Positions 1 to 8,712 of a DNA stretch of 64,000 bases are shown one piece after another; position 1 is the stretch's first letter; each line of letters opens with the position of its first letter. The position numbers and the translations under genes are program-made. Origin of the DNA: Sphingomonas sp. BT-65 (GTDB lineage: Bacteria; Pseudomonadota; Alphaproteobacteria; Sphingomonadales; Sphingomonadaceae). Below the pieces are notes generated by a model that had not been told where the DNA came from, did not search any database, and saw only the letters and a program-made list of their open reading frames with translations. The stretch is taken from NCBI RefSeq assembly GCF_026107375.2, contig NZ_JAPCIA010000001.1, positions 1,054,001 through 1,118,000 on the forward strand, in the 5' to 3' direction.

Positions 1-18
1 TGGCCATTGCCGCGGCCC

Positions 19-384
19 TCAGGCGACGCCGACGATCTGGAGCTTGCTCTCGAGCGTCTCGCGGTCGAACGGCTTCATGACATATTCGTCGGCGCCCGCC
101 TCGATCGCGGCGCGGATATAGGCCATGCCGTTCTCGGTAGTGCAGAACACCACCTTGGGCTTCTCGGGAATGCCGCTGTCCTTGAGCGCACGCAGGAAGT
201 CCATGCCGCTCATCACGGGCATGTTCCAGTCGAGCAGCACCACGTCGGGCACCGAATCGAGGCAGGCGTCGAGCGCCTCGCGCCCGTCGCCGGCCTCGCG
301 CACCTCGAAGTTGAGCGTTTCGAGGATGTGCCGCGCCACCTTGCGGATCACCTTGGAATCATCGACGACGAGGCAGGTCTTCAT
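19..384 (-). CDS. cheY: CheY-like single-domain response regulator
   Basis: A 121-residue stand-alone receiver domain with no output domain. It has the acidic pair D8-D9, the phosphoacceptor D52 in the LLDWNMP motif, the switch Thr in CTTE (residues 81-84) and the conserved K104 in MKPF. In chemotaxis such proteins are phosphorylated by CheA and bind the flagellar motor or act as a phosphate sink. It lies downstream of cheW on the same strand with a 76-base gap, in the order cheA-cheW-cheY. Which CheY paralogue it is cannot be told from sequence alone; related single receivers also work in other phosphorelays. Confidence 0.93.
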   Translation of the reverse strand: MKTCLVVDDSKVIRKVARHILETLNFEVREAGDGREALDACLDSVPDVVLLDWNMPVMSGMDFLRALKDSGIPEKPKVVFCTTENGMAYIRAAIEAGADEYVMKPFDRETLESKLQIVGVA

Positions 385-460
385 GTTGGTCCGTTCCCGG
401 ATTTAGGCGCGTTCACGGGTGGTTGTGCCCGAAAGATGTAAGCACGGCGTTAATGTCGAT

Positions 461-895
461 TTATGCGGCCTGGGCACTTGCCCCGGCCGGTACGAGCGCG
501 GTCAGGTTGATCGCCAGGACCGGCTCGCCGTCGCGCTCGACCAGCCCGTGCCCGGCGCGCTGCCAGGCCGGCGAGAGCGGGATGCCCGAAGCCAGCGGCT
601 GCAGCGCGAACGGTGCGACGTCGTCGAGCGCGTCGACCAGCAGCGCATAGTGATGTCCGTCGACGCGCGTGATCACGGCGCGGCTGGCGGTGCTGCCGCC
701 CGCCATGCCGAGCGCGGCGACCGTGTCGATCACGGTGACGACCCGGCTGCGCAGCGCGGCGAGCCCGCGGACATGACCGCCAGCGCGCGGCACCGCCACG
801 ATCGTGCCGATATCGACCACCGATTCGACCTGGTCGGCGTCGATCGCCACCGCCTGGCCCGCGACATGCGCGATCAGGAAAAGCTTCTCCATCAT
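461..895 (-). CDS. cheW: Chemotaxis coupling protein CheW
   Basis: A 144-residue CheW-domain protein covering essentially the whole length of the family. It is the adaptor that couples chemoreceptors to CheA in the cytoplasmic array. Conserved features are the N-terminal strand with VAIDADQVESVV, the RGLAALR segment around residue 45 that corresponds to the conserved RG motif, and the C-terminal LAINLTAL strand. The start codon overlaps the cheA stop in an ATGA arrangement, which indicates translational coupling. A second ATG directly follows the first, so the exact start is uncertain by one codon. Confidence 0.93.
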   Translation of the reverse strand: MMEKLFLIAHVAGQAVAIDADQVESVVDIGTIVAVPRAGGHVRGLAALRSRVVTVIDTVAALGMAGGSTASRAVITRVDGHHYALLVDALDDVAPFALQPLASGIPLSPAWQRAGHGLVERDGEPVLAINLTALVPAGASAQAA

Positions 896-3198
896 GCCCC
901 CCGCCGTGCCACGCTGGCGAGCGCGCCGAGCAGCGCGTCGCGATCGTAGCGATAGATGCTGCCGTCATCGCCACCGCCGCGCTTGCTGCGCAGGCGCACT
1001 ACTGGCGCGCTTGCCGGATGCCCCGCCACGGGCCCGTCGAGCGCGAGCACGACATCGGCCGCCTCCCCCGGGTCGAGCGTCACGCGATAGCCCGCGTTTT
1101 CGAGCATCGGACGGACGAAGGTACGCATCCAGCCATCGTCGCCGCCGGTGAGCAGGCAGAGCGGCGCAGTGTCCGCCCAATCCTCCGGCTCGCCATGCTC
1201 GGCGAACAGCCAGTGCGGGTCGAGCAGCTCGACCGGCTCGTCGTTGAGCAGCACTGCGCCGGCGATTGGCCCCGGCTGCGCGGCGCGCGCGATCTCTGCC
1301 GGGAGCGTTACGATATCCGCAGCTTCGGCAATGGCATAGCCGATCTCGCTCACACCATCTTTCAGGCGAAGCACCGACCAGTGCGGCGCACCGGCCAGCT
1401 CGCGCCGGGCGACGAGCGGGAGGATCATCCCGTCGATCGTGAGCCGCATCCGTCCCGCGGCATGGCGGATCGCGTCGGGGACGACCTGCTCGATGCGGTC
1501 GACCACGGCGAGCGGCACCGCCCGCCGCGCGCCGTCGAGATCGACGAAGATCAGCGCGGCGATGCCCTCCGCCTCGGCCTCGGCGGCTTCATCGGCTTCG
1601 TCGGCGAGCACGTCGCGCACGAACTGCAGCCCTGCATCGCGCGCGATCCCCGCGCAATCGAGCAGCAGCATCGGGCAACCGCTGTCGGGCAGCGTCTGCC
1701 CCGCATAGATGCCGGTCGCCATGATCGCGGGCGCCGCGGGCTTGATCACCAGTTCCTCATTGTCGAGCACGTCGTCGACGCGCAGCGCGTAGCTGCCCTC
1801 GCCCACGCTGACGATCGCCAGCATGCTGCGCATCGCGCAGACATTGTCGGCGATGCCCAGCACCTGTGCGAGCTCGACCAGCGGCAGGCGGCGGTCGCGC
1901 ACGGTGACCACCTCGGCGCTACCGATGCGGTCGATGCGGATCGATTCATTGGCCTCGCTGACGATCTCCTCGATCGCCTGGCGCGGCACGGCGAAACGCT
2001 GGCCGCCAGCCGCCACCACGATCGTCGGGATGATCGACAGGGTCAGCGGGACATGGATCAGGATGCGCAACCCCTTGCCCGGCTGGCTGTCGAGATCGAC
2101 GCGGCCGCCGATCTGCTCGATGCCCAGGCGGACGATGTCCATGCCGACGCCGCGGCCCGAGACTTCGGACACCTCGTCCTTGCTCGTCAGGCCGGGCTCG
2201 AACACCAGAGCGAGCTTGGCGCGATCGCTGAGCGACCGCAGCGCGCGCTCGTCGCGGCCGCTATCGGCGAGTTTGCGGATCAGCCGGTCGGTGTCGATCC
2301 CGCGGCCGTCGTCGGCGATCTCGACCACGATCTGATTGCCCGACTGGCGCGCGCAGACGCACAGCCGCCCATTCTCGCGCTTGCCCGCGGCGCGTCGCGC
2401 GGCCGGCGTCTCGATGCCGTGATCGATCGCGTTGCGGATGATATGGACCAGCGGATCGCGCAGCACTTCGATCATCTCGCGGTCGAGCTCGACCTCGGCG
2501 CCCTCCATGTGGAGGCTGACCGACTTGCCGAGGCTCGCCGCGGTGTCGCGCACCATGCGCGGCAGTGCGGAGAACAGCGCGTCGATCTTCTGCATGCGCG
2601 TACGGGTGACGGTGTCGCGCAGGTCGGCGACGGTGGCCGACATGCGCTCGAGCGCCGCCTCCACCTGGGGATCGATCTCGACGTTGCGCAGCCGCCGCGA
2701 CAGCTCGTTGCGCGCAAGCACCATGTCGGACATGCCGCTCATCATGCGGTCGAGCAGATCGACGTTGAGACGAACGCTGCGCGCCGGGGCGCGCTGTGCC
2801 GCGGGCGTGGCGGCCTGAATGACTTCGTCGGAACCCTCGGCGAGCGCGGCGATCAGCAGGTCCTCGCCATGCGCATCGAGCGCGCTGCCCGAATCGATCG
2901 CCTCGACCAGCTCGCCGATACGGTCGACCACCGCGAGCACGGCGTTGACCAGCGCGCGGTCGGGCGTGCGCTCGCCCGCGCGCACCGCGGCGAGCACATC
3001 CTCGGCGGCGTGGCTGAGGCGCGCGAGGCGCGGCAGGTCGAGGAAGCCGCAGCTTCCCTTCACCGTGTGGACGAAGCGGAAGATCGCGTCGAGCCGCGCG
3101 CGATCGTCCGGATTCGCCTCCCAGGCGACGATCTCGCCCGACAGCGTTTCCAGCGTCTCACGCGTTTCCGCGATGAACTCTTGCAGCAGGTCGTCCAC
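892..3198 (-). CDS. cheA: Chemotaxis histidine kinase CheA with degenerate C-terminal receiver-like tail
   Basis: A 768-residue CheA-type kinase starting at GTG behind a G-rich Shine-Dalgarno. An N-terminal Hpt domain (about 1-115) carries the phosphoacceptor H44 in VHTVKGS. There is no obvious P2 domain. The dimerisation helices lie around 140-215. The ATPase domain shows an N box (HIIRNAIDHGIE), G1 (DDGRGID) and G2 (SGRGVGMDIV). A CheW-like domain follows, then a second weaker CheW-like stretch (about 540-660) and a roughly 95-residue alpha/beta tail that resembles a receiver but has no convincing acidic pocket or phosphoacceptor Asp. It heads the cheA-cheW-cheY run and probably feeds phosphate to CheY. 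Confidence 0.93.
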   Translation of the reverse strand: MDDLLQEFIAETRETLETLSGEIVAWEANPDDRARLDAIFRFVHTVKGSCGFLDLPRLARLSHAAEDVLAAVRAGERTPDRALVNAVLAVVDRIGELVEAIDSGSALDAHGEDLLIAALAEGSDEVIQAATPAAQRAPARSVRLNVDLLDRMMSGMSDMVLARNELSRRLRNVEIDPQVEAALERMSATVADLRDTVTRTRMQKIDALFSALPRMVRDTAASLGKSVSLHMEGAEVELDREMIEVLRDPLVHIIRNAIDHGIETPAARRAAGKRENGRLCVCARQSGNQIVVEIADDGRGIDTDRLIRKLADSGRDERALRSLSDRAKLALVFEPGLTSKDEVSEVSGRGVGMDIVRLGIEQIGGRVDLDSQPGKGLRILIHVPLTLSIIPTIVVAAGGQRFAVPRQAIEEIVSEANESIRIDRIGSAEVVTVRDRRLPLVELAQVLGIADNVCAMRSMLAIVSVGEGSYALRVDDVLDNEELVIKPAAPAIMATGIYAGQTLPDSGCPMLLLDCAGIARDAGLQFVRDVLADEADEAAEAEAEGIAALIFVDLDGARRAVPLAVVDRIEQVVPDAIRHAAGRMRLTIDGMILPLVARRELAGAPHWSVLRLKDGVSEIGYAIAEAADIVTLPAEIARAAQPGPIAGAVLLNDEPVELLDPHWLFAEHGEPEDWADTAPLCLLTGGDDGWMRTFVRPMLENAGYRVTLDPGEAADVVLALDGPVAGHPASAPVVRLRSKRGGGDDGSIYRYDRDALLGALASVARRGA

Positions 3199-3239
3199 GG
3201 TTCCCCCACATGTACAGGGCGGTCATGGACGGGCAGGCG

Positions 3240-3254
3240 TTAAGACGTGGTTAG
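3240..3254. promoter_or_regulatory. Possible CtrA-type site upstream of cheA
   Basis: TTAA-N7-TTAG is one base off the CtrA full site TTAA-N7-TTAA and lies about 42 bases upstream of the cheA start. CtrA controls motility genes in many alphaproteobacteria, so the position makes sense. The match is short and could be chance. Confidence 0.3.
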
Positions 3255-3375
3255 CCAGAACGGGTTTTCGATTTCAGCGTGGCAGAGCGACCTTGAACCA
3301 ATCGCAGGCTTGTCCGATGCAACCATTGGCGGCGGGGCGACGGCTCAGCTGCGCCGGCCGACCGGGGAGGGGGCG

Positions 3376-4348
3376 ATGGATACGATGTTCGCGGCGGCGC
3401 TGGCCGGACCTCTTCTGCTGGCAGCGGGCATCATCCTGATTGTCTGGGATCGATGGCGTTCGCGACACCGCGAACAACCGGCTGTTGATGACGGCCCAGA
3501 TGGGGAACCCTATCGCGTCTTCACGCGCGCGCACGATCTGGAAATACCCGCAGAACAGATTGCAATGCGCCTTCCCACAGCGAGCCGCGATCCCGGGTAT
3601 GGGATGGACCGATCGCGGTCGAAAATGGGTGGCAAATCGCGCGCAGTTGCGTCGTTTCGACGCCATGCAAACTTCATCAAGGGACCTTGCACGGGCGCTG
3701 CGCACGGCCATTCCGAAGCCCGCAGACGTTGTTGTCTGCCTATTGATCGATCAATCCGGCTCGATGCTTGGCGCGCCGATTGGAGCGACGGCCAGCGCGG
3801 TGCGCGCGCTGGCTGAAGCGCTCGCGGAAATCGGGGTCGCTAGCGAGATTCTGGGATTTTCCACGGCGGGTTGGCACGGAGGTTTCGCCCGACAAGATTG
3901 GATCCGGCAGGATTCTCCCAAACGCCCCGGACGGCTCTGCGCGCTGCTGCATGTCGTGTACAAGGACGCCAACACGCGAGATTGGGATGAGGAGTCGCGC
4001 GACACATTCCTCAATCCAGACATCCTCCGCGAAAATCTTGACGGCGAGGCGATTGAATGGGCGGTTTCGCGGCTGGCAAGGCTGCCACACGCGCGCAAAC
4101 TCCTGATCGTCCTGTCTGACGGTGCGCCGGTCGATGACTCGACGCTGGAGCAAAATGGACCAAGCTATCTTTGGCGGCATCTGCGCGACACGATCAAGCG
4201 AGTGAACGCTCGCGGGACAATCACCCTTGGCGCAGTTGGAATTGGGCACAGGGTCGACGAGCTGTATCCTCATTCGCGAGAGGCACTTCTCGGATCGATC
4301 GCCGATACGACCGTCGAACTCATCGGCGAACTCGCGGCGCAAAGCTAA
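3376..4348 (+). pseudogene. CobT-like VWA-domain membrane-anchored protein, interrupted by a frameshift
   Basis: Two overlapping frames together make one protein. The first starts at ATG 3376 behind a GGGGAGGGG ribosome site. It encodes a membrane anchor (about residues 4-23) and the start of a CobT-type C-terminal domain (YRVFTRAHDLEIPAEQI). The second frame, open from 3440 to the stop at 4348, continues the same domain from about 3600 with GWTDRGRKW. It then gives the MIDAS motif DQSGSM, ILGFSTAGWHGG, ENLDGEAIEW and SDGAPVDDST, all hallmarks of the cobaltochelatase CobT VWA family. Joining them needs a one-base shift near 3590-3605. The gene is therefore decayed, sequence-erroneous or read by frameshifting. 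No cobaltochelatase partner is nearby. If the second part is expressed alone, it lacks the anchor. Confidence 0.65.
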
Positions 4349-4356
4349 AGACGGGC

Positions 4357-5379
4357 TCAGTCCAACTCGATCTCGCACCGCTGCTCCGCGCTGCGCAGCC
4401 CGGCGTCGAGCAGCTCCATCACTGCAATCGCGTCGGACGCGGGGACGGGGTTGGGCCCCTCCCCGCGTATCGCGGCAGCGAGCGCCTGCCAGAAGCGGCG
4501 ATAGTCGCCCCTGGCGTTGGGCACCGCGACCGGCGCTTCGCCTGCGCGCGTCAGCACGCCGGGAAGCGCATCGTGCCCCCAGCCCTCGCCGCCCGGTACC
4601 TCGCCCGCGACCGTCGCGGCTTCCTGCGGGTCGATGCCGTGCTTGATCCAGCTTCCCTGCGTACCGTGCACCGCGAAGCGCAGCCCGTGATCGGCGACGA
4701 GCTTGCTCGCATGGAGCAGCACGCGCCGCTTAGGGTAGCGCAGCAGCGCGTGGAAATAGTCGGGCGCGGGCGCGCCCTGGCGCAGCGTCGCGATATCGGC
4801 GGTGATCGCCAGCGGGCGTCCGAACAGCTGCAGCGCCTGGTCGACCAGATGCGGCCCGAGATCGAGCCACACGCCGCCGGGGCGCGCTTCTTTCCACACG
4901 TCCGCCGCGACCGGGCGCCAGCGATCGAAATGGCTCTCGAACTGGACGACCTCGCCCAGCGTGCCTGCTTCGATCAACCCCTTGAGCGTCAGGAAATCGG
5001 CGTCCCAGCGGCGGTTCTGGAAGGCAGTGACCACCACGCCTCTCGCTTCCCCTTCGGCCGCGACGGCACGCGCATCCTCAAACGTCGTAGCGAAGGGCTT
5101 GTCGATCAGCACATGCTTGCCCGCGCGGATCGCGGCGAGCGCATGTTCGGCGTGCAGCGCGTCGGGGCTCGAGACGACGATGAGGTCGATGTCCGGCTCA
5201 GCCAGCAGCGCCGCGACATCGGGCACCACCGTCGTGCCGGGCAGGTCGGCATGCACCTTGGCCGGATCGCGCGACACCACCGCGCGCAGCGTCATGCCCA
5301 GCGTGACCCCGACATAGGGCGCGTGGAACGCCCGTCCGCCAAGGCCGTAGCCGATCAGTCCGACGCCAATCTCGCCCAT
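4357..5379 (-). CDS. Gfo/Idh/MocA family NAD(P)-dependent oxidoreductase
   Basis: A 340-residue two-domain dehydrogenase. The N-terminal Rossmann fold has the dinucleotide motif GLIGYGLGGRAFHAP (about residues 8-22). A DKPFATT motif near residue 95 corresponds to the conserved EKP signature. The C-terminal alpha/beta domain contains WLDLGPHLVDQ, where the D and H fit the family's catalytic positions. Family members oxidise or reduce sugars, inositols and biliverdin-like substrates; the substrate here is not evident. It converges with the VWA gene (8-base gap) and lies immediately downstream of chpT on the same strand. Confidence 0.9.
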   Translation of the reverse strand: MGEIGVGLIGYGLGGRAFHAPYVGVTLGMTLRAVVSRDPAKVHADLPGTTVVPDVAALLAEPDIDLIVVSSPDALHAEHALAAIRAGKHVLIDKPFATTFEDARAVAAEGEARGVVVTAFQNRRWDADFLTLKGLIEAGTLGEVVQFESHFDRWRPVAADVWKEARPGGVWLDLGPHLVDQALQLFGRPLAITADIATLRQGAPAPDYFHALLRYPKRRVLLHASKLVADHGLRFAVHGTQGSWIKHGIDPQEAATVAGEVPGGEGWGHDALPGVLTRAGEAPVAVPNARGDYRRFWQALAAAIRGEGPNPVPASDAIAVMELLDAGLRSAEQRCEIELD

Positions 5380-5405
5380 GTCTGAATCTCCGCCGAAAAC
5401 CTCGA

Positions 5406-6050
5406 TCAGGCGGCCTTGAACGCCGCCCCGAACAGCAGCACCTCGGCCTCGGGCGGCGAGACCTGGAGCTCGCCCCCGCCGTGCTCGACCAGCTGGTGCA
5501 CCAGATAGGCCGCGGCCGCGCGCGGGGTCACGGGCGCGTCACCGGTATCGCCGGTGAGCGCGCCGCGCAGCTCCTGGTCGAGCACGATGCGCGGCCCCTC
5601 GGCGCGGACCACGATCTCGACCACGCCGTCATGCGCCTCCGCGCCGATGTCGAGCTGCCCGCCGCGCACCAGCGCGTCGCCGCCGATCAGCGCGAGGTTG
5701 AGCAGCACCTTGATCACCTGCTTGGGCAGCACCGGATCCTCGACCATCCAGCCGATCGACACGCGGTGATTGTCGCCGAACAGCCCCTCGATCGCCGCCT
5801 GCGCCTCGCGCGTGTCGACCGTGTCGCCGAATCCGCCGGCCGCGCCGAACGCGAGGCGGAAGAATTTGAGCTTGTTGGCGCTCGCCTTGGCGCTCTCGGC
5901 GAGCAGCTCGAGGCACCGCGCGCGCATCTCCGGATCATGCTCGTCGGCCAGCAGCTCCAGTCCGTTGTTGAGCGCGCCGACCGGACTTAGCAGGTCATGG
6001 CACAGGCGCGAGCAGAGCAGGCTGGCGAAGTCGGTCGGTGAGATGTTCAT
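5406..6050 (-). CDS. chpT: Histidine phosphotransferase ChpT
   Basis: A 214-residue protein with the ChpT architecture: a dimerising helical hairpin carrying the phosphorylatable histidine (H18 in RLCHDLLSP) followed by a degenerate HATPase-like domain lacking ATP-binding boxes. In alphaproteobacteria ChpT passes phosphate from the hybrid kinase CckA to CtrA and CpdR, controlling the cell cycle and motility. I chose the ATG at 6050 because a GGAG lies six bases upstream and homology begins there; an open frame extends to 6155 without similarity. The same-strand neighbour is the oxidoreductase (26-base gap). Confidence 0.88.
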   Translation of the reverse strand: MNISPTDFASLLCSRLCHDLLSPVGALNNGLELLADEHDPEMRARCLELLAESAKASANKLKFFRLAFGAAGGFGDTVDTREAQAAIEGLFGDNHRVSIGWMVEDPVLPKQVIKVLLNLALIGGDALVRGGQLDIGAEAHDGVVEIVVRAEGPRIVLDQELRGALTGDTGDAPVTPRAAAAYLVHQLVEHGGGELQVSPPEAEVLLFGAAFKAA

Positions 6051-6167
6051 GAATGCTCCGGTGATCCGCGCAACTCTTTGGCGCAGCGGCGGCACCGCTG
6101 CAAGCGAGCGATCTTTCGTCCCGACGCGAAGCCCGATAGCCTTGTCCGAAACCAACGGAGGGAATTC

Positions 6168-7445
6168 ATGCGGAAACTGATGGTGACAGCGTTGACTGGC
6201 TTGCTCCTGCTTGCTGCGCCCGCATCGCTTGTGGCGCAGGAGCGGCCCGCGGCGGTGGAGACGCTGCGCATCGACAAGGCGCGGATCGACCGGATGCTCG
6301 CAGCGATGGTCGCCGACGGGCGCGCGGTCGGCGTCTCAGCGCTGGTGTGGAAGGACGGGCGCGAGGTCTATTTCGGCGCGCAGGGCTTCGCCGATCGCGA
6401 GGGCGGCAAGCCTTTCCGCCGCGACACGCTGGTGCAGATCTGGTCGATGACCAAGCCGGTCACCGGGGTCGCGCTGATGCAGCTGTGGGAACAGGGCAAG
6501 TTCCGGCTCGACGATCCGCTCGCCCGCTATCTGCCCGAGTTCGCGGCGATGCAGGTGCAGGACGGCACGGGCACGGACGGCAAGCCGGTGTGGCGCGCCG
6601 CGAGCCGCCCGATCACGATCCGCGACGTGCTGCGCCACACCGCAGGCTTCGCCTATGGCGGCGGGCCGACGGCAGCGCATGCGGCATTCTTCGCCGCCGA
6701 TCCGCTCAACCTCGACAATGATCTCGCCAAGTTCGGCCGCCGTCTCGCCCGCGTGCCATTGCTGTCGGAACCAGGCACCGAATGGCATTACAGCGCCGCG
6801 GTGGACGTCCAGGCGCTGCTGGTCGAGCGGCTCTCGGGCATCAAGTTCGCCGACTATGTCCGCACCCGCATCTTCGAGCCGTTGAAGATGCGCGAGGCGG
6901 CGTGGCACCAGCCGATGGACCGCCTCCCCCGCTTCGCCGCGACCTATGTGAAGCAGGACGGCAAGTTCGCTCGCCAGGCCGATGAAATGACGCGCCGCGT
7001 CAACTTCCCGGGCGCGAAGCTGACCATGGGGGGCGCCGGCATCGTCGCGCCGATCGACGATTACATGCGCTTCGCCCGCATGCTGCTGAATGGCGGCGAG
7101 CTCGACGGTGCGCGAATTCTCAAGCCCGCGACGATCCGGCTGATGGCGACCGACCAGCTCGACCCCGCGATCAAGGAACGCGAGTGGCTGATGGGCAAGA
7201 TCGACGGCGGGTTCGGCTTCGACTTCGCGGTGCGCACCGCACGCCCGGCGACGCCCGACCGCAACCGCGGCGCGGTGGGCGAATTCTTCTGGGACGGGAT
7301 GGCCTCGACGCTGTTCTGGGTCGATCCGGCGAACCGCATGGCGGTGGTGTTCTTCACCCAGACCCTCCCGTTCGACGGCACGCTGCACACCGATATCCGC
7401 AAGGCGGTGTATGGCGCGGACTATCTCGGGCCGCCCGGCGACTGA
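6168..7445 (+). CDS. Secreted beta-lactamase-fold serine hydrolase
   Basis: A 425-residue class C-like serine hydrolase (beta-lactamase/EstB/D-aminopeptidase superfamily). It has a signal peptide (about 1-23, cleaved after VAQ). The catalytic motif is S93-M-T-K96, and the second motif begins with Y208 in WHYSAAVD. The start at 6168 follows a strong CGGAGGG ribosome site. Members cleave ester or amide bonds of diverse substrates, and few are true beta-lactamases, so resistance should not be inferred. It is divergent from chpT and convergent with the HxlR gene, whose stop lies three bases beyond its own. Confidence 0.9.
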   Translation: MRKLMVTALTGLLLLAAPASLVAQERPAAVETLRIDKARIDRMLAAMVADGRAVGVSALVWKDGREVYFGAQGFADREGGKPFRRDTLVQIWSMTKPVTGVALMQLWEQGKFRLDDPLARYLPEFAAMQVQDGTGTDGKPVWRAASRPITIRDVLRHTAGFAYGGGPTAAHAAFFAADPLNLDNDLAKFGRRLARVPLLSEPGTEWHYSAAVDVQALLVERLSGIKFADYVRTRIFEPLKMREAAWHQPMDRLPRFAATYVKQDGKFARQADEMTRRVNFPGAKLTMGGAGIVAPIDDYMRFARMLLNGGELDGARILKPATIRLMATDQLDPAIKEREWLMGKIDGGFGFDFAVRTARPATPDRNRGAVGEFFWDGMASTLFWVDPANRMAVVFFTQTLPFDGTLHTDIRKAVYGADYLGPPGD

Positions 7446-7448
7446 GCC

Positions 7449-7832
7449 TCAGCGCTCCCGTCCGTCGAACGCCTCGCGCGCCGCGGCGACGCCCTCCAGG
7501 TTCGCCTCGGCCCATAGCCATACGCCGCAGAACGCCTCGCCCAGGCTCTCGCCCAGCGGGGTCAGGCGATAGTCGACGCGCGGCGGCACCACCGCATGCA
7601 CGGTGCGCGTCACCATCCCGTCGCGCTCCATGCGCCGCAGCGTCTGGGTCAGCATCTTCTGGCTGATCTCCGGAATGAACTTCGAGAGCTGGGTAAAGCG
7701 CAGCTCGCCCTTATCCTCCAGCGTCTCCAGGATGATCATCGTCCATTTGTCGGCGATCGCGCCGATCAGGTCGTTCACCAGCGCATCGACCCGCGGATCG
7801 TCCGCGTGCCACTCGCCCACGCCAATCGCCAT
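7449..7832 (-). CDS. HxlR-family winged-helix transcriptional regulator
   Basis: A 127-residue MarR-like HxlR regulator: DALVNDLIGAIADKWTMIILETL opens the winged helix, RFTQLSKFIPEISQKML is the recognition region and RMERDGMVTRTV the wing. HxlR proteins usually control an adjacent divergent oxidoreductase in response to reactive or aromatic compounds. That fits the divergent SDR gene 100 bases away. No cysteine stands out as a redox sensor. Autoregulation from the shared intergenic region is likely but inferred. Confidence 0.92.
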   Translation of the reverse strand: MAIGVGEWHADDPRVDALVNDLIGAIADKWTMIILETLEDKGELRFTQLSKFIPEISQKMLTQTLRRMERDGMVTRTVHAVVPPRVDYRLTPLGESLGEAFCGVWLWAEANLEGVAAAREAFDGRER

Positions 7833-7932
7833 GCTTCAACACTCTCTTTCAGGTAAGTATAAATCTTTTGGGTGCCTTCTTTCTGTTGGTTAGTAATGCG
7901 CTACATCGCAGCCATCAAGCAAGGAGGCAGTC
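7833..7932. promoter_or_regulatory. Divergent HxlR/SDR promoter region with candidate operator half-sites
   Basis: This 100-base intergenic region is AT-rich against a GC-rich background. It holds two similar direct motifs, GGTAAGTA at about 7850 and GGTTAGTA at about 7886, which could be HxlR half-sites. The SDR gene has a near-perfect AAGGAGG ribosome site just upstream of its ATG. Operator identity is inferred. Confidence 0.35.
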
Positions 7933-8694
7933 ATGAAGCGCACTGGAAACACCATCCTCATCACCGGCGGCGGATCGGGTATCGGCGAAGCGCTGGCGCA
8001 TCGTTTCCATGACGCCGGCAACACCGTGATCATCGCCGGGCGGCGCCGCGATGCACTGGAAGCTGCGATCGCGGGCCGGGCGAACATGCACGCGATGACG
8101 CTCGATATCGAGAGCACCGAGGCGATCGAGGCGTTCGCCAAGGAGTTGATCGAAGCGCATCCGGCGCTCAACGTCGTCGTCAACAATGCCGGCATCATGC
8201 GGTACGAGGACATCGGCACGCGCCGCGACCTGAGCGATGCCGAGGCCACGATCACCACCAACCTGCTCGGCCCGATCCGGCTCAACAACGCGCTGGTCGA
8301 CCATCTGAAGCGCCAAGCGGATGCCGCGATCGTCAACGTCACCTCGGGCCTCGCCTTCGTGCCGCTGGTCGCCGCGGCCACCTACAGCGCGACCAAGGCG
8401 GCGATCCACAGCTACACCATCTCGCTGCGCGACGCGCTGGCCGGTCAGGTCGAGGTGATCGAGCTGGCGCCGCCCGCGGTCCAGACCGACCTGACGCCGG
8501 GCCAGCGCGAGCGCCCGGGCTATCAGCCGCTCGAGGAATTCGCGGACGAGGTGCTCGCGCTATTCGGTGGGACACCGACGCCGGCGGAGATCCTGGTCGA
8601 GCGCGTCAAGTTCCTGCGCAACGCCGAAGCCGAAGGGCGGTTCGATGCCGCGCTCGCGGCGATCACGCAGCTGGCGAAGGGGAGCGGGCACTGA
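7933..8694 (+). CDS. Short-chain dehydrogenase/reductase (DltE-like)
   Basis: A 253-residue classical SDR. It has the nucleotide-binding motif ITGGGSGIG (residues 10-18), the NNAG motif (VVNNAGIM) and the catalytic pair Y-x3-K in YSATKAA, with the catalytic Ser region at NVTSGLAF. The overall pattern is like the DltE/short-chain oxidoreductases that often pair with HxlR regulators. The substrate is unknown; NAD(P)H-dependent carbonyl reduction is the family activity. It is divergently transcribed from the HxlR gene and convergent with the JAMM protease gene (18-base gap). Confidence 0.93.
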   Translation: MKRTGNTILITGGGSGIGEALAHRFHDAGNTVIIAGRRRDALEAAIAGRANMHAMTLDIESTEAIEAFAKELIEAHPALNVVVNNAGIMRYEDIGTRRDLSDAEATITTNLLGPIRLNNALVDHLKRQADAAIVNVTSGLAFVPLVAAATYSATKAAIHSYTISLRDALAGQVEVIELAPPAVQTDLTPGQRERPGYQPLEEFADEVLALFGGTPTPAEILVERVKFLRNAEAEGRFDAALAAITQLAKGSGH

Positions 8695-8712
8695 CCTGCA
8701 CGCCCTCGCAGC

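Noticed and set aside
1..18. An ATG on the minus strand at position 6 just after cheY, perhaps the next chemotaxis gene
   Set aside because: Only two codons are in the window, so no gene can be supported.
450..464. TTAA-N7-TTAT upstream of cheY as a CtrA site
   Set aside because: It overlaps the cheW stop region and misses one base; chance expectation is high.
1018..3243. A 741-codon plus-strand frame opposite cheA
   Set aside because: Antisense shadow of a conserved kinase; His/Arg/Asp-rich product without motifs.
6168..7445. Reading the two serine hydrolases as antibiotic-resistance beta-lactamases
   Set aside because: They have the superfamily motifs only; the wider family is mostly esterases and peptidases.
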